From: Paenibacillus lycopersici
GTDB taxonomy: Bacteria; Bacillota; Bacilli; Paenibacillales; Paenibacillaceae
DNA length: 64,000 nucleotides
Direction of reading: 5' to 3'
Assembly (NCBI RefSeq): GCF_010119935.1
Contig: NZ_CP048209.1
Span: 2,545,001-2,609,000, forward strand
The position numbers were made by a program, and so were the translations under genes. Shown here piece after piece: positions 52,847 to 62,458 of the stretch. The notes under the pieces were generated by a model, which saw only the letters and a list, made by a program, of their open reading frames with translations, did no database searches and was not told the origin of the DNA. Numbering within the stretch: position 1 is the stretch's first letter; each line of letters opens with the position of its first letter.

Positions 52847-53500
52847 ATGCGAACTTCCGCGCTTCAGTCGTCCGCGAAGGATCAATTGTCGCTTTATGTG
52901 TTTGTGTTCGTGCTGTTCGTCGTCGGCGTCGTGTTCGGCGCGCTGATGGTCAACGCGCTGACGCTCGGCCAGCAGCAGGATCTGTCGGGCGACGTGCAGC
53001 AATTCATTCTGCATATCGAGAACGGCACGCTGCAGCCGGGAAGCGAATCGTTCGCCGGCCGCGCCTGGTTCCAGGCCAAGTGGCTGCTGCTCGTCTGGGT
53101 GCTGGGGCTTACGGTCGTCGGCATGCCGTTCGTGCTGGCGCTCGACTTCTTGAAGGGCGTGCTCGTCGGCTTCGCGATCGGCATGCTTGTCCGGCAGTTC
53201 GCATGGAAGGGGCTGCTGTTCTCGCTCGCTTCCGTCGCGCCGGTCAATCTGATCGCCGTTCCGGCTTTCCTGATCGCGAGCGTAGCCGCCGTCACCTTCG
53301 GCATGCATGTGGTGAAAAGCCGGTTTATCGGCCGTTTCGGCACGCTGGGGCGGCCGCTGCTGACGTTCACGGCCACGGCCGCGGTCATGCTGGTCTTCGT
53401 GCTAGGGGCTGCTTTAGTAGAGTCGTATTTGACGCCGATCCTGCTGAAATGGGCCGTGCCGCTCGTGAGCGGCGTCGAAGGCGGATTGGAATCATTCTAA
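52847..53500 (+). CDS. spoIIM: stage II sporulation protein M
   Basis: 217 residues (about 214 in B. subtilis) with five to six transmembrane helices. It is part of the SpoIIDMP machinery that thins septal peptidoglycan for engulfment. Conserved blocks include FQAKWLLLVWVLGLTVVG and FLKGVLVGFAIGMLV. ATG 52847 follows GGAGGAG. It has its own sigma-E promoter and lies between endoQ and fur, as in B. subtilis. Confidence 0.93.
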   Translation: MRTSALQSSAKDQLSLYVFVFVLFVVGVVFGALMVNALTLGQQQDLSGDVQQFILHIENGTLQPGSESFAGRAWFQAKWLLLVWVLGLTVVGMPFVLALDFLKGVLVGFAIGMLVRQFAWKGLLFSLASVAPVNLIAVPAFLIASVAAVTFGMHVVKSRFIGRFGTLGRPLLTFTATAAVMLVFVLGAALVESYLTPILLKWAVPLVSGVEGGLESF

Positions 53501-53504
53501 ATTA

Positions 53505-53534
53505 TTGACTTTCCCTGATAGAACCACCTATAAT
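53505..53534 (+). promoter_or_regulatory. sigma-A promoter of fur
   Basis: TTGACT (53505-53510), 18-bp spacer, TATAAT (53529-53534). A full PerR box, as regulates fur in B. subtilis, is not visible. Confidence 0.75.
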
Positions 53535-53588
53535 TAAAGCTGAAACCAAACCGGTTCCGGCGTAAGTCATGTTGCGAGGGGGAAAGCG

Positions 53589-54056
53589 ATGGAATCCCGG
53601 ATTGATAAAATCAAGCAGCAGCTGCAATCGCAGGGGTACAAGCTTACTCCGCAGCGAGAAGCAACTGTTCGCGTGCTTCTGGAGAACGAAGAGGATCATC
53701 TGAGCGCCGAAGACGTATTCATGCTCGTGAAGGATAAAGCGCCCGAGATCGGGCTGGCTACCGTATACCGCACGCTGGAGCTTCTGAGCGAGCTGCATGT
53801 CGTGGAGAAGATGAATTTCGGGGACGGCGTTGCCCGTTACGATCTTCGCACGGATAACAACAAGCACCACCACCACCACCTCATCTGCGTGCAGTGCGGC
53901 ACGATGAGTGAAATATTGGAAGACTGGCTCGGGCCGCTCGAAGAACGGCTGGAACAGGAATACGGATTTATGGTCGTCGACCACCGGTTGGATTTTCAAG
54001 GCGTCTGCAAAAACTGCCGATTGAAGAACAATGCGGCCAAACCGGCGCAACAATAA
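53589..54056 (+). CDS. fur: ferric uptake regulator family protein
   Basis: 155 residues. The N-terminal winged helix has LTPQREATVRVL and the recognition helix region GLATVYRTLELL. A His-rich stretch (HHHHHLIC, residues 93-100) and the structural zinc cysteines Cys100/Cys103 and Cys140/Cys143 follow. The spoIIM-fur-yqzK-xerD order of Bacillus supports Fur over PerR or Zur. As Fur it would repress iron uptake genes, none of which lie here. GAGGGGG precedes the ATG. Confidence 0.93.
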   Translation: MESRIDKIKQQLQSQGYKLTPQREATVRVLLENEEDHLSAEDVFMLVKDKAPEIGLATVYRTLELLSELHVVEKMNFGDGVARYDLRTDNNKHHHHHLICVQCGTMSEILEDWLGPLEERLEQEYGFMVVDHRLDFQGVCKNCRLKNNAAKPAQQ

Positions 54057-54118
54057 CTCCCTTTCAACAGGGTGCACAGTCCATTGGGACTGCGCGCCGC
54101 TGTAGAAGGGAGTTTTTT
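54055..54118 (+). terminator. branched terminator after fur
   Basis: AACTCCCTT pairs with AAGGGAGTT and T6, enclosing a second hairpin (CACAGTCC with GGACTGCG). It separates fur from the convergent protease gene. Confidence 0.85.
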
Positions 54119-54190
54119 GTCGTATCTGCATCTTGGACGCCGGTTCAATGGCCGCGACGGCTGATAGCGCCCCGCTATTGCCGGCAGCGG

Positions 54191-55546
54191 CTAGCGCTTG
54201 CGCCCGCCCTGTCCTTCGCTCCTTCCTTGGCGCTTCGCGCGGCTGACGCCCCCCGCGCCGCGCTTCCTGCGGCTCGCAGCCGCTTCGTTGCCGTCCGCGG
54301 CGAGACCGCAGGCGGCGTACAGCTGGACGATGCCGCAGCCCTGCGAACGCGTCCCGTAGCCCGGCACGTTCCTGGCCGTCGCGCGCAGCCGCTTCTTGAT
54401 GCCCTGCGGCGTAAGGCCGGGCTGAAGCGACTTTAGCAGCGCCACGCCGCCGGCGACATGCGGGCACGACATGCTCGTGCCGGACATGATGGCGTAGCCG
54501 CCGCCCGGCCGGGTCGATTTCACGAAGCTGCCCGGCGCGGTCACGTCGATGCCATAGCCGCGGCTGCTGTAATCCGCGATCTTGCCTTTGGGCGTCGAGG
54601 CGGCCACGGCGATCGCGTCGGAATACCGTGCGGGCTGGTCGATGCCCTTGCGGTTCGAAGGCCCGTCGTTGCCGGCGGAAGCGACGACGACGATGCCGTT
54701 CTTGCGCGCGCGCTGCACCGCTTCCTTCAACGCGGAGCTCGTTTCCCCGGCCAGGCCGAGACTCATGTTGATGACGTTGACCTTCTTCTTGACGCACCAA
54801 TCGATGCCTTTGATCAGATCGGACACGTAGCCCGCGCCGTTCGCGTCGAGCGCTTTGACCGCGTAGAGCTTCGCGCCGGGCGCCGTGCCGGAGGGTTGGC
54901 CGTACTTGCCGAGCGCCGCGGCGATGCCGGCGACGTGGGTGCCGTGGCCGTGATCGTCCGCGAACGAGGAACCGCCCATCGTATTGACGCCGCCGGATAC
55001 GCGCAGGTCGGGATGCTTGCCGATGCCGGTGTCGATGATGCCGATGCCGGCGCCGCCGCCTCTCGTCTTGGGCCAGACTTGATCCGCCTGGATCTGACGG
55101 ACGTTCCAACTCGCCCGGACGCCGCTGGATTCCGTGCGGGCATTGGCTTTCCGCGTCGCGGGGCGAAGGCCGTGTTTCATATAGGGCGAGGACGATTGGC
55201 GGCTGCCGAAGCCCGAGACCGCAAGCCGCGAGCCGTTCGAGGTTCCTTTGCCCGCGCCGTTCATCGGCACGAAACCGTGCGCATGCACTTTGAAATCCGG
55301 CTCGACGTAGCTGACGTCGGGATGCTGCGCCAGCTTCCGCAGCCTATCGCCCCGCCGGCCGTCGATATGGCAGACGATAAGGCGTCCCCGCCGAATGCTC
55401 TTTAAAGGTTTGATGCCGTAATCGGCAAGTTGTCGCACGCATTTGTCGTATTGGTCCTGCCGCTTGAAGCCGATTAGCTTTCGCGACGTTCGGGCCGTCG
55501 ATCGGGCTGTCGAGCAGCTAAGCAGCAGCTTCTCCACCTTAGGCAA
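54191..55546 (-). CDS. subtilisin-like serine protease without classical signal peptide
   Basis: 451 residues from TTG 55546, which has AAAGGAGG 7 bases upstream. An I9-like propeptide region (about 25-90) precedes the S8 domain with catalytic Asp172 (GIIDTGIG), His201 (DHGHGTHVAG), oxyanion Asn293 (SAGNDGP) and Ser358 (GTSMSCPHVAGG). No clear hydrophobic signal sequence is present, so the protein may be intracellular or use another route. The last ~30 residues are very basic (RRKRGAGGVSRAKRQGR). A Ser/Gly/Arg-rich stretch (about 95-140) links propeptide and protease. No inhibitor gene is adjacent. Confidence 0.88.
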   Translation of the reverse strand: MPKVEKLLLSCSTARSTARTSRKLIGFKRQDQYDKCVRQLADYGIKPLKSIRRGRLIVCHIDGRRGDRLRKLAQHPDVSYVEPDFKVHAHGFVPMNGAGKGTSNGSRLAVSGFGSRQSSSPYMKHGLRPATRKANARTESSGVRASWNVRQIQADQVWPKTRGGGAGIGIIDTGIGKHPDLRVSGGVNTMGGSSFADDHGHGTHVAGIAAALGKYGQPSGTAPGAKLYAVKALDANGAGYVSDLIKGIDWCVKKKVNVINMSLGLAGETSSALKEAVQRARKNGIVVVASAGNDGPSNRKGIDQPARYSDAIAVAASTPKGKIADYSSRGYGIDVTAPGSFVKSTRPGGGYAIMSGTSMSCPHVAGGVALLKSLQPGLTPQGIKKRLRATARNVPGYGTRSQGCGIVQLYAACGLAADGNEAAASRRKRGAGGVSRAKRQGRSEGQGGRKR

Positions 55547-55855
55547 TGCTGTTCCTCCTTTAGCGATAGGCAAGCTTGAAATCTAAGACGCTATCCGTTG
55601 CCGACTTGTATGACAAGCGTAACTTTCTTCGAAAGGGAAGGCCCGCGCCGCCATGGGACGGCGACGGCCGTTTCGCCTCGGGCTATGCGCAACGAGGCCG
55701 CTACATCAATGTATGGAGGCATCCGTACAAGGGCTTGGGCAGTCGCCTGAGAGGGCACATATTTTGTGGGAACGGGGGAAAACGTATCAGCGAGGACTGT
55801 CAACCCGTCCTCTGCCTGTATATGATGAAGCAAGGAACAGGAGAGGGAGATGCAT
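55547..55855 (+). other. 309-bp intergenic region between protease and ald
   Basis: Divergent starts flank this stretch. I see only a weak ald promoter candidate (TATGAT near 55821 with TGTCAA 17 bp upstream). No supported gene or strong hairpin. Confidence 0.4.
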
Positions 55856-56998
55856 ATGATCATAGGCGTGCCGAAGGAAATCAAAGCAAGCGAGTACCGC
55901 GTCGCGCTGACTCCCGCCGGAGCGGCAATGTTGAAGGCGGCGGGACATGAAATCGTCGTGCAGAGCGGCGCGGGCGAAGGGAGCAGTTTTACGGATGAGG
56001 CGTACGCGGCCGAGGGAGCGGAGATTTTGCCCGAAGCGAGCGAAGTGTGGGCGCGCGCCGAAATGATCATGAAGGTCAAGGAGCCGCTGCCCGAGGAATT
56101 CGGTTATTTCCGCGAGGGGCTGCTGCTGTTTACGTACCTGCACCTTGCGGCCGCGCCGGAATTGACGAAGGCGCTCGTCGACAAGCGGGTTTCAGGCGTC
56201 GCATACGAGACGATTCAGCTGGCGAACGGCAGCCTGCCGCTCTTGACGCCGATGAGCGAAGTCGCCGGACGGATGGCCGTCCAGGTCGGCTCGCAGTTTC
56301 TGGAGGCGTTCTACGGCGGCCGGGGCATCCTGCTCGGCGGCGTGCCGGGCGTCCCTCCGGCGGAGGTCATTATTCTCGGCGGCGGCATCGTCGGGACGAA
56401 CGCCGCGCGGATCGCGCTCGGCATGGGCGCGAGCGTCGTCATCCTCGAACGGAGCGCCGAACGGATGCGCTATATCGACGAAGTGTTCGGCGGCCGGATC
56501 CGCACGCTTATGTCGAACGGTTATAACATCGCGAGCGCGGTCCGGAAGGCGGATCTGCTCATCGGCGCCGTGCTTATTCCGGGGGCGCGCGCCCCGCATC
56601 TCGTGACGGAAGAGATGGTGCAGACGATGAAGAAAGGCGCCGTCATCGTCGATGTCGCCGTCGACCAGGGCGGGACGATCGCGACGATCGACCGCGTGAC
56701 GACGCACAAAGATCCGGTGTACGAGAAGCACGGCGTGCTCCACTACGCCGTCGCCAACATGCCGGGCGCCGTTCCGCGCACGTCGACGCTGGCGCTGACG
56801 AACGTAACGGTTCCGTACGCGCTCGAGCTGGCGGGCATAGGGCTGGCCGGCGCCGTCGCGAACAACGAGCCGCTCCGCAAAGGCGTCAACACGTACAAAG
56901 GACGCGTTACGCATCCGCAGGTGGCCGATGCGGTCGGCATGCCATACGTCGCGCTGGAGCAGCTCCTGCAGAACGTCCCGTACGAAGAATTGAACTGA
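55856..56998 (+). CDS. ald: alanine dehydrogenase
   Basis: 380 residues. It oxidatively deaminates L-alanine to pyruvate and ammonia with NAD, used in growth on alanine and in sporulation in Bacillus. The N-terminal [10 protein letters not shown], catalytic Lys75 in MIMKVKEP and His96 in FTYLHLA, and the NAD motif [22 protein letters not shown] are visible. ATG 55856 is preferred for GGAGAGGGAG spacing; ATG 55850 is an alternative. Confidence 0.96.
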   Translation: MIIGVPKEIKASEYRVALTPAGAAMLKAAGHEIVVQSGAGEGSSFTDEAYAAEGAEILPEASEVWARAEMIMKVKEPLPEEFGYFREGLLLFTYLHLAAAPELTKALVDKRVSGVAYETIQLANGSLPLLTPMSEVAGRMAVQVGSQFLEAFYGGRGILLGGVPGVPPAEVIILGGGIVGTNAARIALGMGASVVILERSAERMRYIDEVFGGRIRTLMSNGYNIASAVRKADLLIGAVLIPGARAPHLVTEEMVQTMKKGAVIVDVAVDQGGTIATIDRVTTHKDPVYEKHGVLHYAVANMPGAVPRTSTLALTNVTVPYALELAGIGLAGAVANNEPLRKGVNTYKGRVTHPQVADAVGMPYVALEQLLQNVPYEELN

Positions 56999-57104
56999 TC
57001 GCGCCGGCCCGGGTCTATCGCGCGGCGGGAAACCGCAGCGGGGCTCGGCCGCGCGGCTCCGTCATCCCGAGCCGGAGGACCGCCGGCCGGCGCCAAGGCA
57101 TGAA

Positions 57105-57134
57105 TTGAATGCCGTTCTCATATGGTGTTGTAAT
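57105..57134 (+). promoter_or_regulatory. possible promoter of yqzK
   Basis: TTGAAT (57105-57110), 18-bp spacer, TGTAAT (57129-57134). A GC-rich inverted repeat (GCGCCGGCC at 57001 with GGCCGGCGC at 57085) lies between ald and this site. Confidence 0.45.
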
Positions 57135-57236
57135 GGACAACCCGGGGCCGGGCGTGCAGCCGGCGTCAGCCGGCAGCCGCGCTTGCTGCGAGAGGCGTTG
57201 TCCGATTACGCTAAGCACGGGAAGGGGACGCAAGCG

Positions 57237-57473
57237 ATGGTAGTCTCGGTACGCCGGTGGCTGCGCCGGGTTTTATTCGTGCTGCTGCTCGGTTTCTTCA
57301 CGGTTACGATGTACGGCGGGTGCAGGCTGCTTGCGGTTTGGATCGCGCCGGACGACCCTTACCGCGTGCCGCAGGGGCATGCGCTCAAAGTGTTCCATGC
57401 GTCGGACCAGCAGGAGGGAGAGAACGGCAGCATTGCCGAACGGCTTCGCCTGTTCTATTGGTATGGGGAGTGA
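57237..57473 (+). CDS. yqzK: DUF4227 small membrane protein YqzK
   Basis: 78 residues with one membrane helix (about residues 11-34, LRRVLFVLLLGFFTVTMYGG) and a polar C-terminal half ending RLRLFYWYGE. Size, the DPYRVPQGHALKVF block and its place between fur and xerD match YqzK/DUF4227. GGAAGGGG precedes ATG 57237. Function unknown. Confidence 0.82.
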   Translation: MVVSVRRWLRRVLFVLLLGFFTVTMYGGCRLLAVWIAPDDPYRVPQGHALKVFHASDQQEGENGSIAERLRLFYWYGE

Positions 57474-57488
57474 ACGGCGGTACGGGGA

Positions 57489-57522
57489 GAAAACGGGCGC
57501 GGCCCGTTTTCGTCTTTTTTTT
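57489..57522 (+). terminator. terminator after yqzK
   Basis: GAAAACGGGC pairs with GCCCGTTTTC across a two-base-scale loop, followed by GTC and T8. Confidence 0.9.
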
Positions 57523-57550
57523 GCAAGAAATACGCGCCATGTCGTAGAAT
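57521..57550 (+). promoter_or_regulatory. possible promoter of xerD
   Basis: TTGCAA (57521-57526), 18-bp spacer, TAGAAT (57545-57550), 52 bp before the start. Confidence 0.5.
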
Positions 57551-57601
57551 GGAAGCGAGTGGCTGCAAGCGGCCGCCGATCATGCCCGAAGGGACCGCGT
57601 T

Positions 57602-58498
57602 ATGAACGAGCATCTGAAAGCTTTTATCGAATCGCTGCAGGAAGGCAGCCGCAAACGTTCCCCGCTTACGCTGGAATCGTACGAACGGGATTTGTCGCAG
57701 CTGTTCCGCTATTTGGCCGGCGAGGGCGTCGAGCGCGTTCAGGATGTGCAGAAGCATCATCTCTCGCTCTATTTTCACCGCTTGAAGGGGCAGGGCCGGT
57801 CGGCTGCGACGATCGCGCGGCAGATGGTGTCCGTCCGCGCTTTTTTTCAACGCATGCTTGCCGAAGGCGGCGTAACGGAGAATCCGGCCTTGCACCTCGA
57901 GCCGCCGAAGCCGGACAAGCGCATGCCGGACGCCCTCGGTCTGGAGGACGTCGAACGGCTGCTCGCCGCTCCCGACGCGTCTGCGCCTGCAGGCATGCGC
58001 GACTGCGCGATGCTGGAGCTGCTGTATGCGACGGGCATGCGCGTCTCCGAACTCGTGTCCATGGAACTTGAGCATGTCCAGCTGCCGCTGGGCTTCATAC
58101 GCTGCATCGACGCGAAGGCGAAGGAACGGATCATTCCGCTCGGCGGCGCCGCGTCCGACGCCTTGAAATCGTATATGGCGGAAGCCCGTCCGCAGCTTGC
58201 GAAGCACGGCGGCGAAGCGCTGTTCGTGAACAGGCAGGGAAACCCGATGACCCGCCAGGGCTTCTGGAAAATCATAAAGAAATACGCCCGGGAAGCGGGA
58301 ATCGGCGCCGAGCTTGCGCCGCATTCGCTGCGCCGGGCGTTCGCGTCGCATATGCTGCAGAACGGGGCGGATCTTCATTCCGTGCAGGAATTGATGGGCC
58401 ATGCCGATCTTCAGGCGACCCAGAAATACGTACAGCAGACGAAGTCGCGCATCAAGGACGTGTACCAATCGGCGCATCCGCGCGCGAAACGTCCTTAA
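57602..58498 (+). CDS. xerD: site-specific tyrosine recombinase XerD
   Basis: 298 residues, the XerD length. With XerC/CodV it resolves chromosome dimers at dif. The N-terminal SAM-like domain (about 1-100) is followed by the catalytic domain with Arg in [10 protein letters not shown], Lys in [13 protein letters not shown], His-Arg in [14 protein letters not shown], His in [13 protein letters not shown] and the nucleophilic Tyr in that same block. It precedes deoB and punA as in Bacillus. Confidence 0.95.
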   Translation: MNEHLKAFIESLQEGSRKRSPLTLESYERDLSQLFRYLAGEGVERVQDVQKHHLSLYFHRLKGQGRSAATIARQMVSVRAFFQRMLAEGGVTENPALHLEPPKPDKRMPDALGLEDVERLLAAPDASAPAGMRDCAMLELLYATGMRVSELVSMELEHVQLPLGFIRCIDAKAKERIIPLGGAASDALKSYMAEARPQLAKHGGEALFVNRQGNPMTRQGFWKIIKKYAREAGIGAELAPHSLRRAFASHMLQNGADLHSVQELMGHADLQATQKYVQQTKSRIKDVYQSAHPRAKRP

Positions 58499-58601
58499 GA
58501 AGCGGCCTCGCGAGACTCGCGGCTTGCGATCGGCGAGGCGGCTTGCGATTCGCGGCTCGCGGACCAACAACAAGAAGACAGGAAACGGAGTGAACCAAAC
58601 G

Positions 58602-59777
58602 ATGCGATTTGACCGAATTGCCGTCATTGTACTGGACAGCGTCGGCATCGGCGAGCTGCCCGATGCGCCGGCGTTCAACGATGCTGGCTCCCATACGCTG
58701 GGACATATATTGCGCGAGGTGCCCGGCTTAAGCTTGCCGAACATGAGAGCCTGGGGGCTCGACCGGATCGCGCGGCTGGGCGGCTGGGCGCCGGCAGGCG
58801 AGGCAGGCGCGTATTACGGCAAAATGGCCGAGGTTTCCTCGGGCAAAGATACGATGACCGGCCATTGGGAAATTGCCGGCTTGAGAATAACCGTGCCGTT
58901 CCGGACGTTCCCGGACGGTTTCCCGGACGAGCTCATTCAAGCGTTCGTGGAACGGACCGGCCGCGGCGTTCTCGGCAATAAATCGGCCAGCGGCACCGAA
59001 ATCATGGACGAGCTGGGCGAGGAACAGCTGAAGACGGGCAAGTGGATCGTCTACACGTCGGCCGACAGCGTGTTCCAGATCGCGGCCAACGAAGAGCTGA
59101 TTCCGCTCGAGGAGCTGTACCGCGCCTGCGAAATCGCGCGCGAGCTGACGATGGACGAGCGCTATGCGGTCGGAAGGGTCATCGCGCGTCCGTTCGTCGG
59201 CAAGCCCGGTTCGTTCAAGCGCACCGCGAACCGCCACGACTATGCCGTCAAGCCGCCGGAGCCGACCGTGCTGAACGCGCTCCAAGACGGCGGATTCGAT
59301 GTGATCGCCATCGGCAAAATCAACGATATCTTCTGCGGCGAAGGCATCACGGAAGCGGCGCCGACCAAGAGCAACGCGGACGGCATCGACAAAACGCGGG
59401 AAGCGCTGGACAAGCCGTTCCGCGGCCTGCTGTTCACGAATCTGGTCGAATTCGACTCGCTGTTCGGCCATCGCCGCGATCCGCAAGGGTATGCCGGCGC
59501 GCTCGAGGAATTCGACCGTGCGGTGCCCGAGCTGGCGAAACGCCTCGGCGGGCGCGATCTGCTGATCGTGACGGCCGACCACGGCAACGACCCGACGTAC
59601 GCGGGCACCGACCACACGCGCGAATACGTGCCGCTGCTGGTCTATGGCCCGGGGCTGTCGAAGACGGGATCGCTAGGCGTACGCGCCACCTTTGCCGACG
59701 TTGCCGCCACGATCGCGGACAATTTCGGCGTGAATCGTCCGGCGAACGGCACGTCGTTCCTGGGGGAATTGGTTTAA
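58602..59777 (+). CDS. deoB: phosphopentomutase
   Basis: 391 residues (394 in B. subtilis Drm). It interconverts (deoxy)ribose 1- and 5-phosphate in nucleoside salvage. The alkaline phosphatase-like metal motifs are [26 protein letters not shown] with the phospho-Thr, [11 protein letters not shown] and [13 protein letters not shown] 58602 has a weak GGAG about 11 bases upstream; GTG 58590 is an in-frame alternative. It works with the downstream nucleoside phosphorylases. Confidence 0.96.
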   Translation: MRFDRIAVIVLDSVGIGELPDAPAFNDAGSHTLGHILREVPGLSLPNMRAWGLDRIARLGGWAPAGEAGAYYGKMAEVSSGKDTMTGHWEIAGLRITVPFRTFPDGFPDELIQAFVERTGRGVLGNKSASGTEIMDELGEEQLKTGKWIVYTSADSVFQIAANEELIPLEELYRACEIARELTMDERYAVGRVIARPFVGKPGSFKRTANRHDYAVKPPEPTVLNALQDGGFDVIAIGKINDIFCGEGITEAAPTKSNADGIDKTREALDKPFRGLLFTNLVEFDSLFGHRRDPQGYAGALEEFDRAVPELAKRLGGRDLLIVTADHGNDPTYAGTDHTREYVPLLVYGPGLSKTGSLGVRATFADVAATIADNFGVNRPANGTSFLGELV

Positions 59778-59873
59778 TCGGCAGGGAGAGGGGCTCGCAT
59801 CGGGCAGACTGGCCGGCGGCCGGGCGATGCGATGCGCGTCGGCAAGCACGAACATTTACGAGGAGGATGCGTC

Positions 59874-60695
59874 ATGACATTGCAAGCAGCGCAAGTCCGC
59901 GAAGCGGCGGACTATATTTTGGGGAAAATCGAATCCAAGCCGGAGGTAGGCCTGATCATGGGCTCGGGCCTCGGAATCCTTGGCGATTACATAGAGAACG
60001 CCGTCGTCATTCCGTACGCGGACATCCCGCATTTCCCGTTATCTACGGTGGAGGGCCATGCCGGCGAATTGTTGATCGGCACGCTGTCCGGACGCACGGT
60101 CGTGCTGATGCGCGGACGCTTCCACATGTACGAAGGCTACGGGCCCGATTTGACGGCGTTCCCGGTCCGCGTCATGAAGGCGATCGGCGCCGGCAAGCTG
60201 GTGGTCACGAATGCGGCGGGCGGCGTCAACACGGGCTACAGCCCCGGCGATCTCATGCTGATCAGCGATCATATCAATTTCCAGGGGCGCAACCCGCTTG
60301 TCGGCCCGAACGACAACGAGCTTGGCGTACGGTTCCCGGATATGTCGCAGCCATACAGCAAGCGCTTGCGTCAACTGGCCGCAGGCGTCGCGAAGGAGCA
60401 GGGCTTCTCGCTGCAAGAGGGCGTCTATATCGCCGTGCTCGGGCCGTCGTACGAAACGCCGGCGGAAATCCGCATGATGCGCGTTCTCGGAGCGGATGCC
60501 GTCGGCATGTCGACCGTCGCGGAGGTTATTGCGGCGAATCATTCCGACATGGAAGTCCTCGGTATTTCATGTATCAGCAACATGGCGTCGGGGATTCTGG
60601 ATCAGCCGTTGTCCCACCAAGAGGTCATGGAAACGACGGAACGCGTGAAATCCCGGTTCCTCGGACTCGTAACGGGCTTGATTCCATTGCTCTAG
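59874..60695 (+). CDS. punA: purine nucleoside phosphorylase
   Basis: 273 residues of the trimeric PNP family. It phosphorolyses (deoxy)guanosine and (deoxy)inosine to base and sugar 1-phosphate. Visible are LIMGSGLGIL, GHAGELLIGTLSG, GRFHMYEGY, VTNAAGGVNTGYSPGDL and LGADAVGMSTVAEVIAANH. AGGAGG precedes ATG 59874. It follows deoB as in Bacillus. Confidence 0.95.
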   Translation: MTLQAAQVREAADYILGKIESKPEVGLIMGSGLGILGDYIENAVVIPYADIPHFPLSTVEGHAGELLIGTLSGRTVVLMRGRFHMYEGYGPDLTAFPVRVMKAIGAGKLVVTNAAGGVNTGYSPGDLMLISDHINFQGRNPLVGPNDNELGVRFPDMSQPYSKRLRQLAAGVAKEQGFSLQEGVYIAVLGPSYETPAEIRMMRVLGADAVGMSTVAEVIAANHSDMEVLGISCISNMASGILDQPLSHQEVMETTERVKSRFLGLVTGLIPLL

Positions 60696-60706
60696 GCTGT
60701 AACAGA

Positions 60707-60745
60707 AATGTAACAATCGGGTCGACCGATTGTGACATTCTTTGT
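60707..60745 (+). terminator. terminator after punA
   Basis: AATGTAACAATCGG (60707-60720) pairs with CCGATTGTGACATT (60726-60739), one A-G mismatch, followed by CTTTGTTCTT. Confidence 0.85.
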
Positions 60746-60758
60746 TCTTGCACCGTCG

Positions 60759-60764
60759 TATAAT
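60759..60764 (+). promoter_or_regulatory. -10 element before the spo0E-like gene
   Basis: TATAAT, 51 bp before the start; no clear -35. Confidence 0.4.
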
Positions 60765-60814
60765 GTCCGTGATAATCTTTTACACCATCTCTCATAAAGT
60801 GGGGAATTTTGTTC

Positions 60815-60991
60815 ATGGACAAGCAAAGCTATCATTTACTTGAGCGTCTGCGCGGACAATTGATCGCCGCAACGATGAGACATGGATCGTTCCTGAACCG
60901 GGACGTGCTGCTGCTCAGCCAGACGCTCGACCAGTTGATCGTGAAGGTACAACGAGAGAAAATGCGGAATCCGGGATCGGCGCAGGGCTGA
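60815..60991 (+). CDS. Spo0E-like aspartyl-phosphate phosphatase
   Basis: 58 residues forming two helices, the Spo0E family size and pattern (LLERLRGQLIAATMRHGSFL, then LLLSQTLDQLIVKVQ). Spo0E proteins dephosphorylate Spo0A~P and delay sporulation. The signature SQELD is SQTLD here (residues 35-39), so Glu is replaced by Thr while Ser, Gln, Leu and Asp remain. ATG 60815 follows GTGGGG at about 10 bases; TTG 60809 is an alternative. It lies between punA and pdp, where Bacillus has no such gene. Confidence 0.8.
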   Translation: MDKQSYHLLERLRGQLIAATMRHGSFLNRDVLLLSQTLDQLIVKVQREKMRNPGSAQG

Positions 60992-61039
60992 AAGTCAGGC
61001 AGCGTTGATTTCGGCGCAACGCAGAGGAGGCAGACAAGC

Positions 61040-62374
61040 TTGCGAGCGGTCGACATCATTCATAAGAAACGAAACGGCGGGGCTTTGACGAACGAGGAGC
61101 TGTCGTTTCTCATTAAAGGCTATAGCCAAGGAGACATTCCGGACTACCAAATGTCCGCCTGGGCGATGGCTGTTTTTTTTCGGGGCATGGACGCGGGCGA
61201 GACGGCCTGTCTGACGATGGCGATGGCGGAGTCGGGGGACCGGGTCGATTTGTCGCCCATTCGCGGCGTGAAAGTGGACAAGCACAGCACCGGGGGCGTC
61301 GGCGACAAAACAAGCCTCGTCATCGGGCCGCTCGTCGCGGCTTGCGGCGTGCCCGTAGCCAAAATGTCGGGTCGGGGACTGGGGCATACGGGCGGCACGA
61401 TCGACAAGATGGAATCGATGCCGGGATTTCGGACGGAGCTGTCGCGCGAGGCGTTCATCGCGCAGGTGAACGATATCGGCGTCGCCATCGTCGGGCAGAG
61501 CGGCAACATGGCGCCGGCCGACAAGAAGCTGTACGCGCTGCGCGACGTGACCGCGACGGTCGAATCCATCCCGCTCATCGCGAGCTCCGTCATGAGCAAG
61601 AAGATTGCCGCCGGAGCGGATGCCATCGTCCTGGACGTCAAGACCGGCAGCGGCGCGTTCATGAAGACGCTGGACGATTCCGAGAAGCTGGCGAAGGCCA
61701 TGGTCGAGATCGGCACGCAGGTCGGAAGACGGACGGCGGCGCTCATCAGCGACATGGACCAGCCGCTCGGCTTCGCGATCGGCAACGCGCTTGAAGTGCG
61801 GGAGGCGATCGAGACGCTGCACGGCCGCGGTCCGGACGATCTCGCCGCCTTATGCGTCGCGCTTGCCGCCCATATGGTCGTGCTCGGCGGACAAGCGGCC
61901 GATCTGGCGGAAGCGGACGCGATGCTGCGCGAGAAGCTGCGGTCGGGCGAGGCGCTGGCCAAGTTCAAGCAGTTCGTGGCCGCGCAGGGCGGCGATCCGG
62001 CTGTCGGCGACGACCCGTCGCTGCTGCCCGAAGCGCCTGCCGTCGTGGAAGTGGCCGCGCCGAAGGGCGGATACGTGCACGCGATCCAGGCGGAGGAGCT
62101 CGGCCTTGCCGCGATGCTGCTCGGCGCGGGACGGGAGACGAAGGACTCTGTCATCGATTACGCGGTCGGCATTACGATGCGCCGGAAGGTCGGCGATCCG
62201 GTAAGCGAAGGCGAGACGATCGCGCTCCTGCACGTGCGCGAGGCTAACGCCGCCGTGCAGGAAGTGTCGAGACGCGTGCAGCAGGCGTGCGAGATCGGCG
62301 CGGAGCGGGTCGCCCCTTCGCCGCTGCTCCTGTCGATCGTGACGGAGCAGGGCGTTCAACGTCTGGCGAATTAG
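61040..62374 (+). CDS. pdp: pyrimidine-nucleoside phosphorylase
   Basis: 444 residues of the thymidine/pyrimidine phosphorylase family. It splits uridine, thymidine and deoxyuridine with phosphate. Visible are MRAVDIIHKKRNG, the phosphate-binding KHSTGGVGDKTSLV, the signature MSGRGLGHTGGTIDK and DVKTGSGAFMK. The C-terminal alpha/beta domain follows from about residue 335. The start is TTG 61040 behind GAGGAGG. It completes a nucleoside catabolic group with deoB and punA. Confidence 0.95.
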   Translation: MRAVDIIHKKRNGGALTNEELSFLIKGYSQGDIPDYQMSAWAMAVFFRGMDAGETACLTMAMAESGDRVDLSPIRGVKVDKHSTGGVGDKTSLVIGPLVAACGVPVAKMSGRGLGHTGGTIDKMESMPGFRTELSREAFIAQVNDIGVAIVGQSGNMAPADKKLYALRDVTATVESIPLIASSVMSKKIAAGADAIVLDVKTGSGAFMKTLDDSEKLAKAMVEIGTQVGRRTAALISDMDQPLGFAIGNALEVREAIETLHGRGPDDLAALCVALAAHMVVLGGQAADLAEADAMLREKLRSGEALAKFKQFVAAQGGDPAVGDDPSLLPEAPAVVEVAAPKGGYVHAIQAEELGLAAMLLGAGRETKDSVIDYAVGITMRRKVGDPVSEGETIALLHVREANAAVQEVSRRVQQACEIGAERVAPSPLLLSIVTEQGVQRLAN

Positions 62375-62408
62375 GCAGTGAATAAGCCGCGCAGGCCGTC
62401 TGCGGCCG

Positions 62409-62458
62409 AAACAAAAGCGTCGAGAAGTCCATAGGACCCTCGGCGCTTTTGTTTTTTA
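62409..62458 (+). terminator. terminator after pdp
   Basis: AACAAAAGCGTCGAG pairs with CTCGGCGCTTTTGTT (one mismatch/G-U), followed by T-rich sequence. Confidence 0.88.

Noticed and set aside
53505..53560. PerR box at the fur promoter
   Set aside because: Only a TATAAT half site that is the -10 itself; no second half site.
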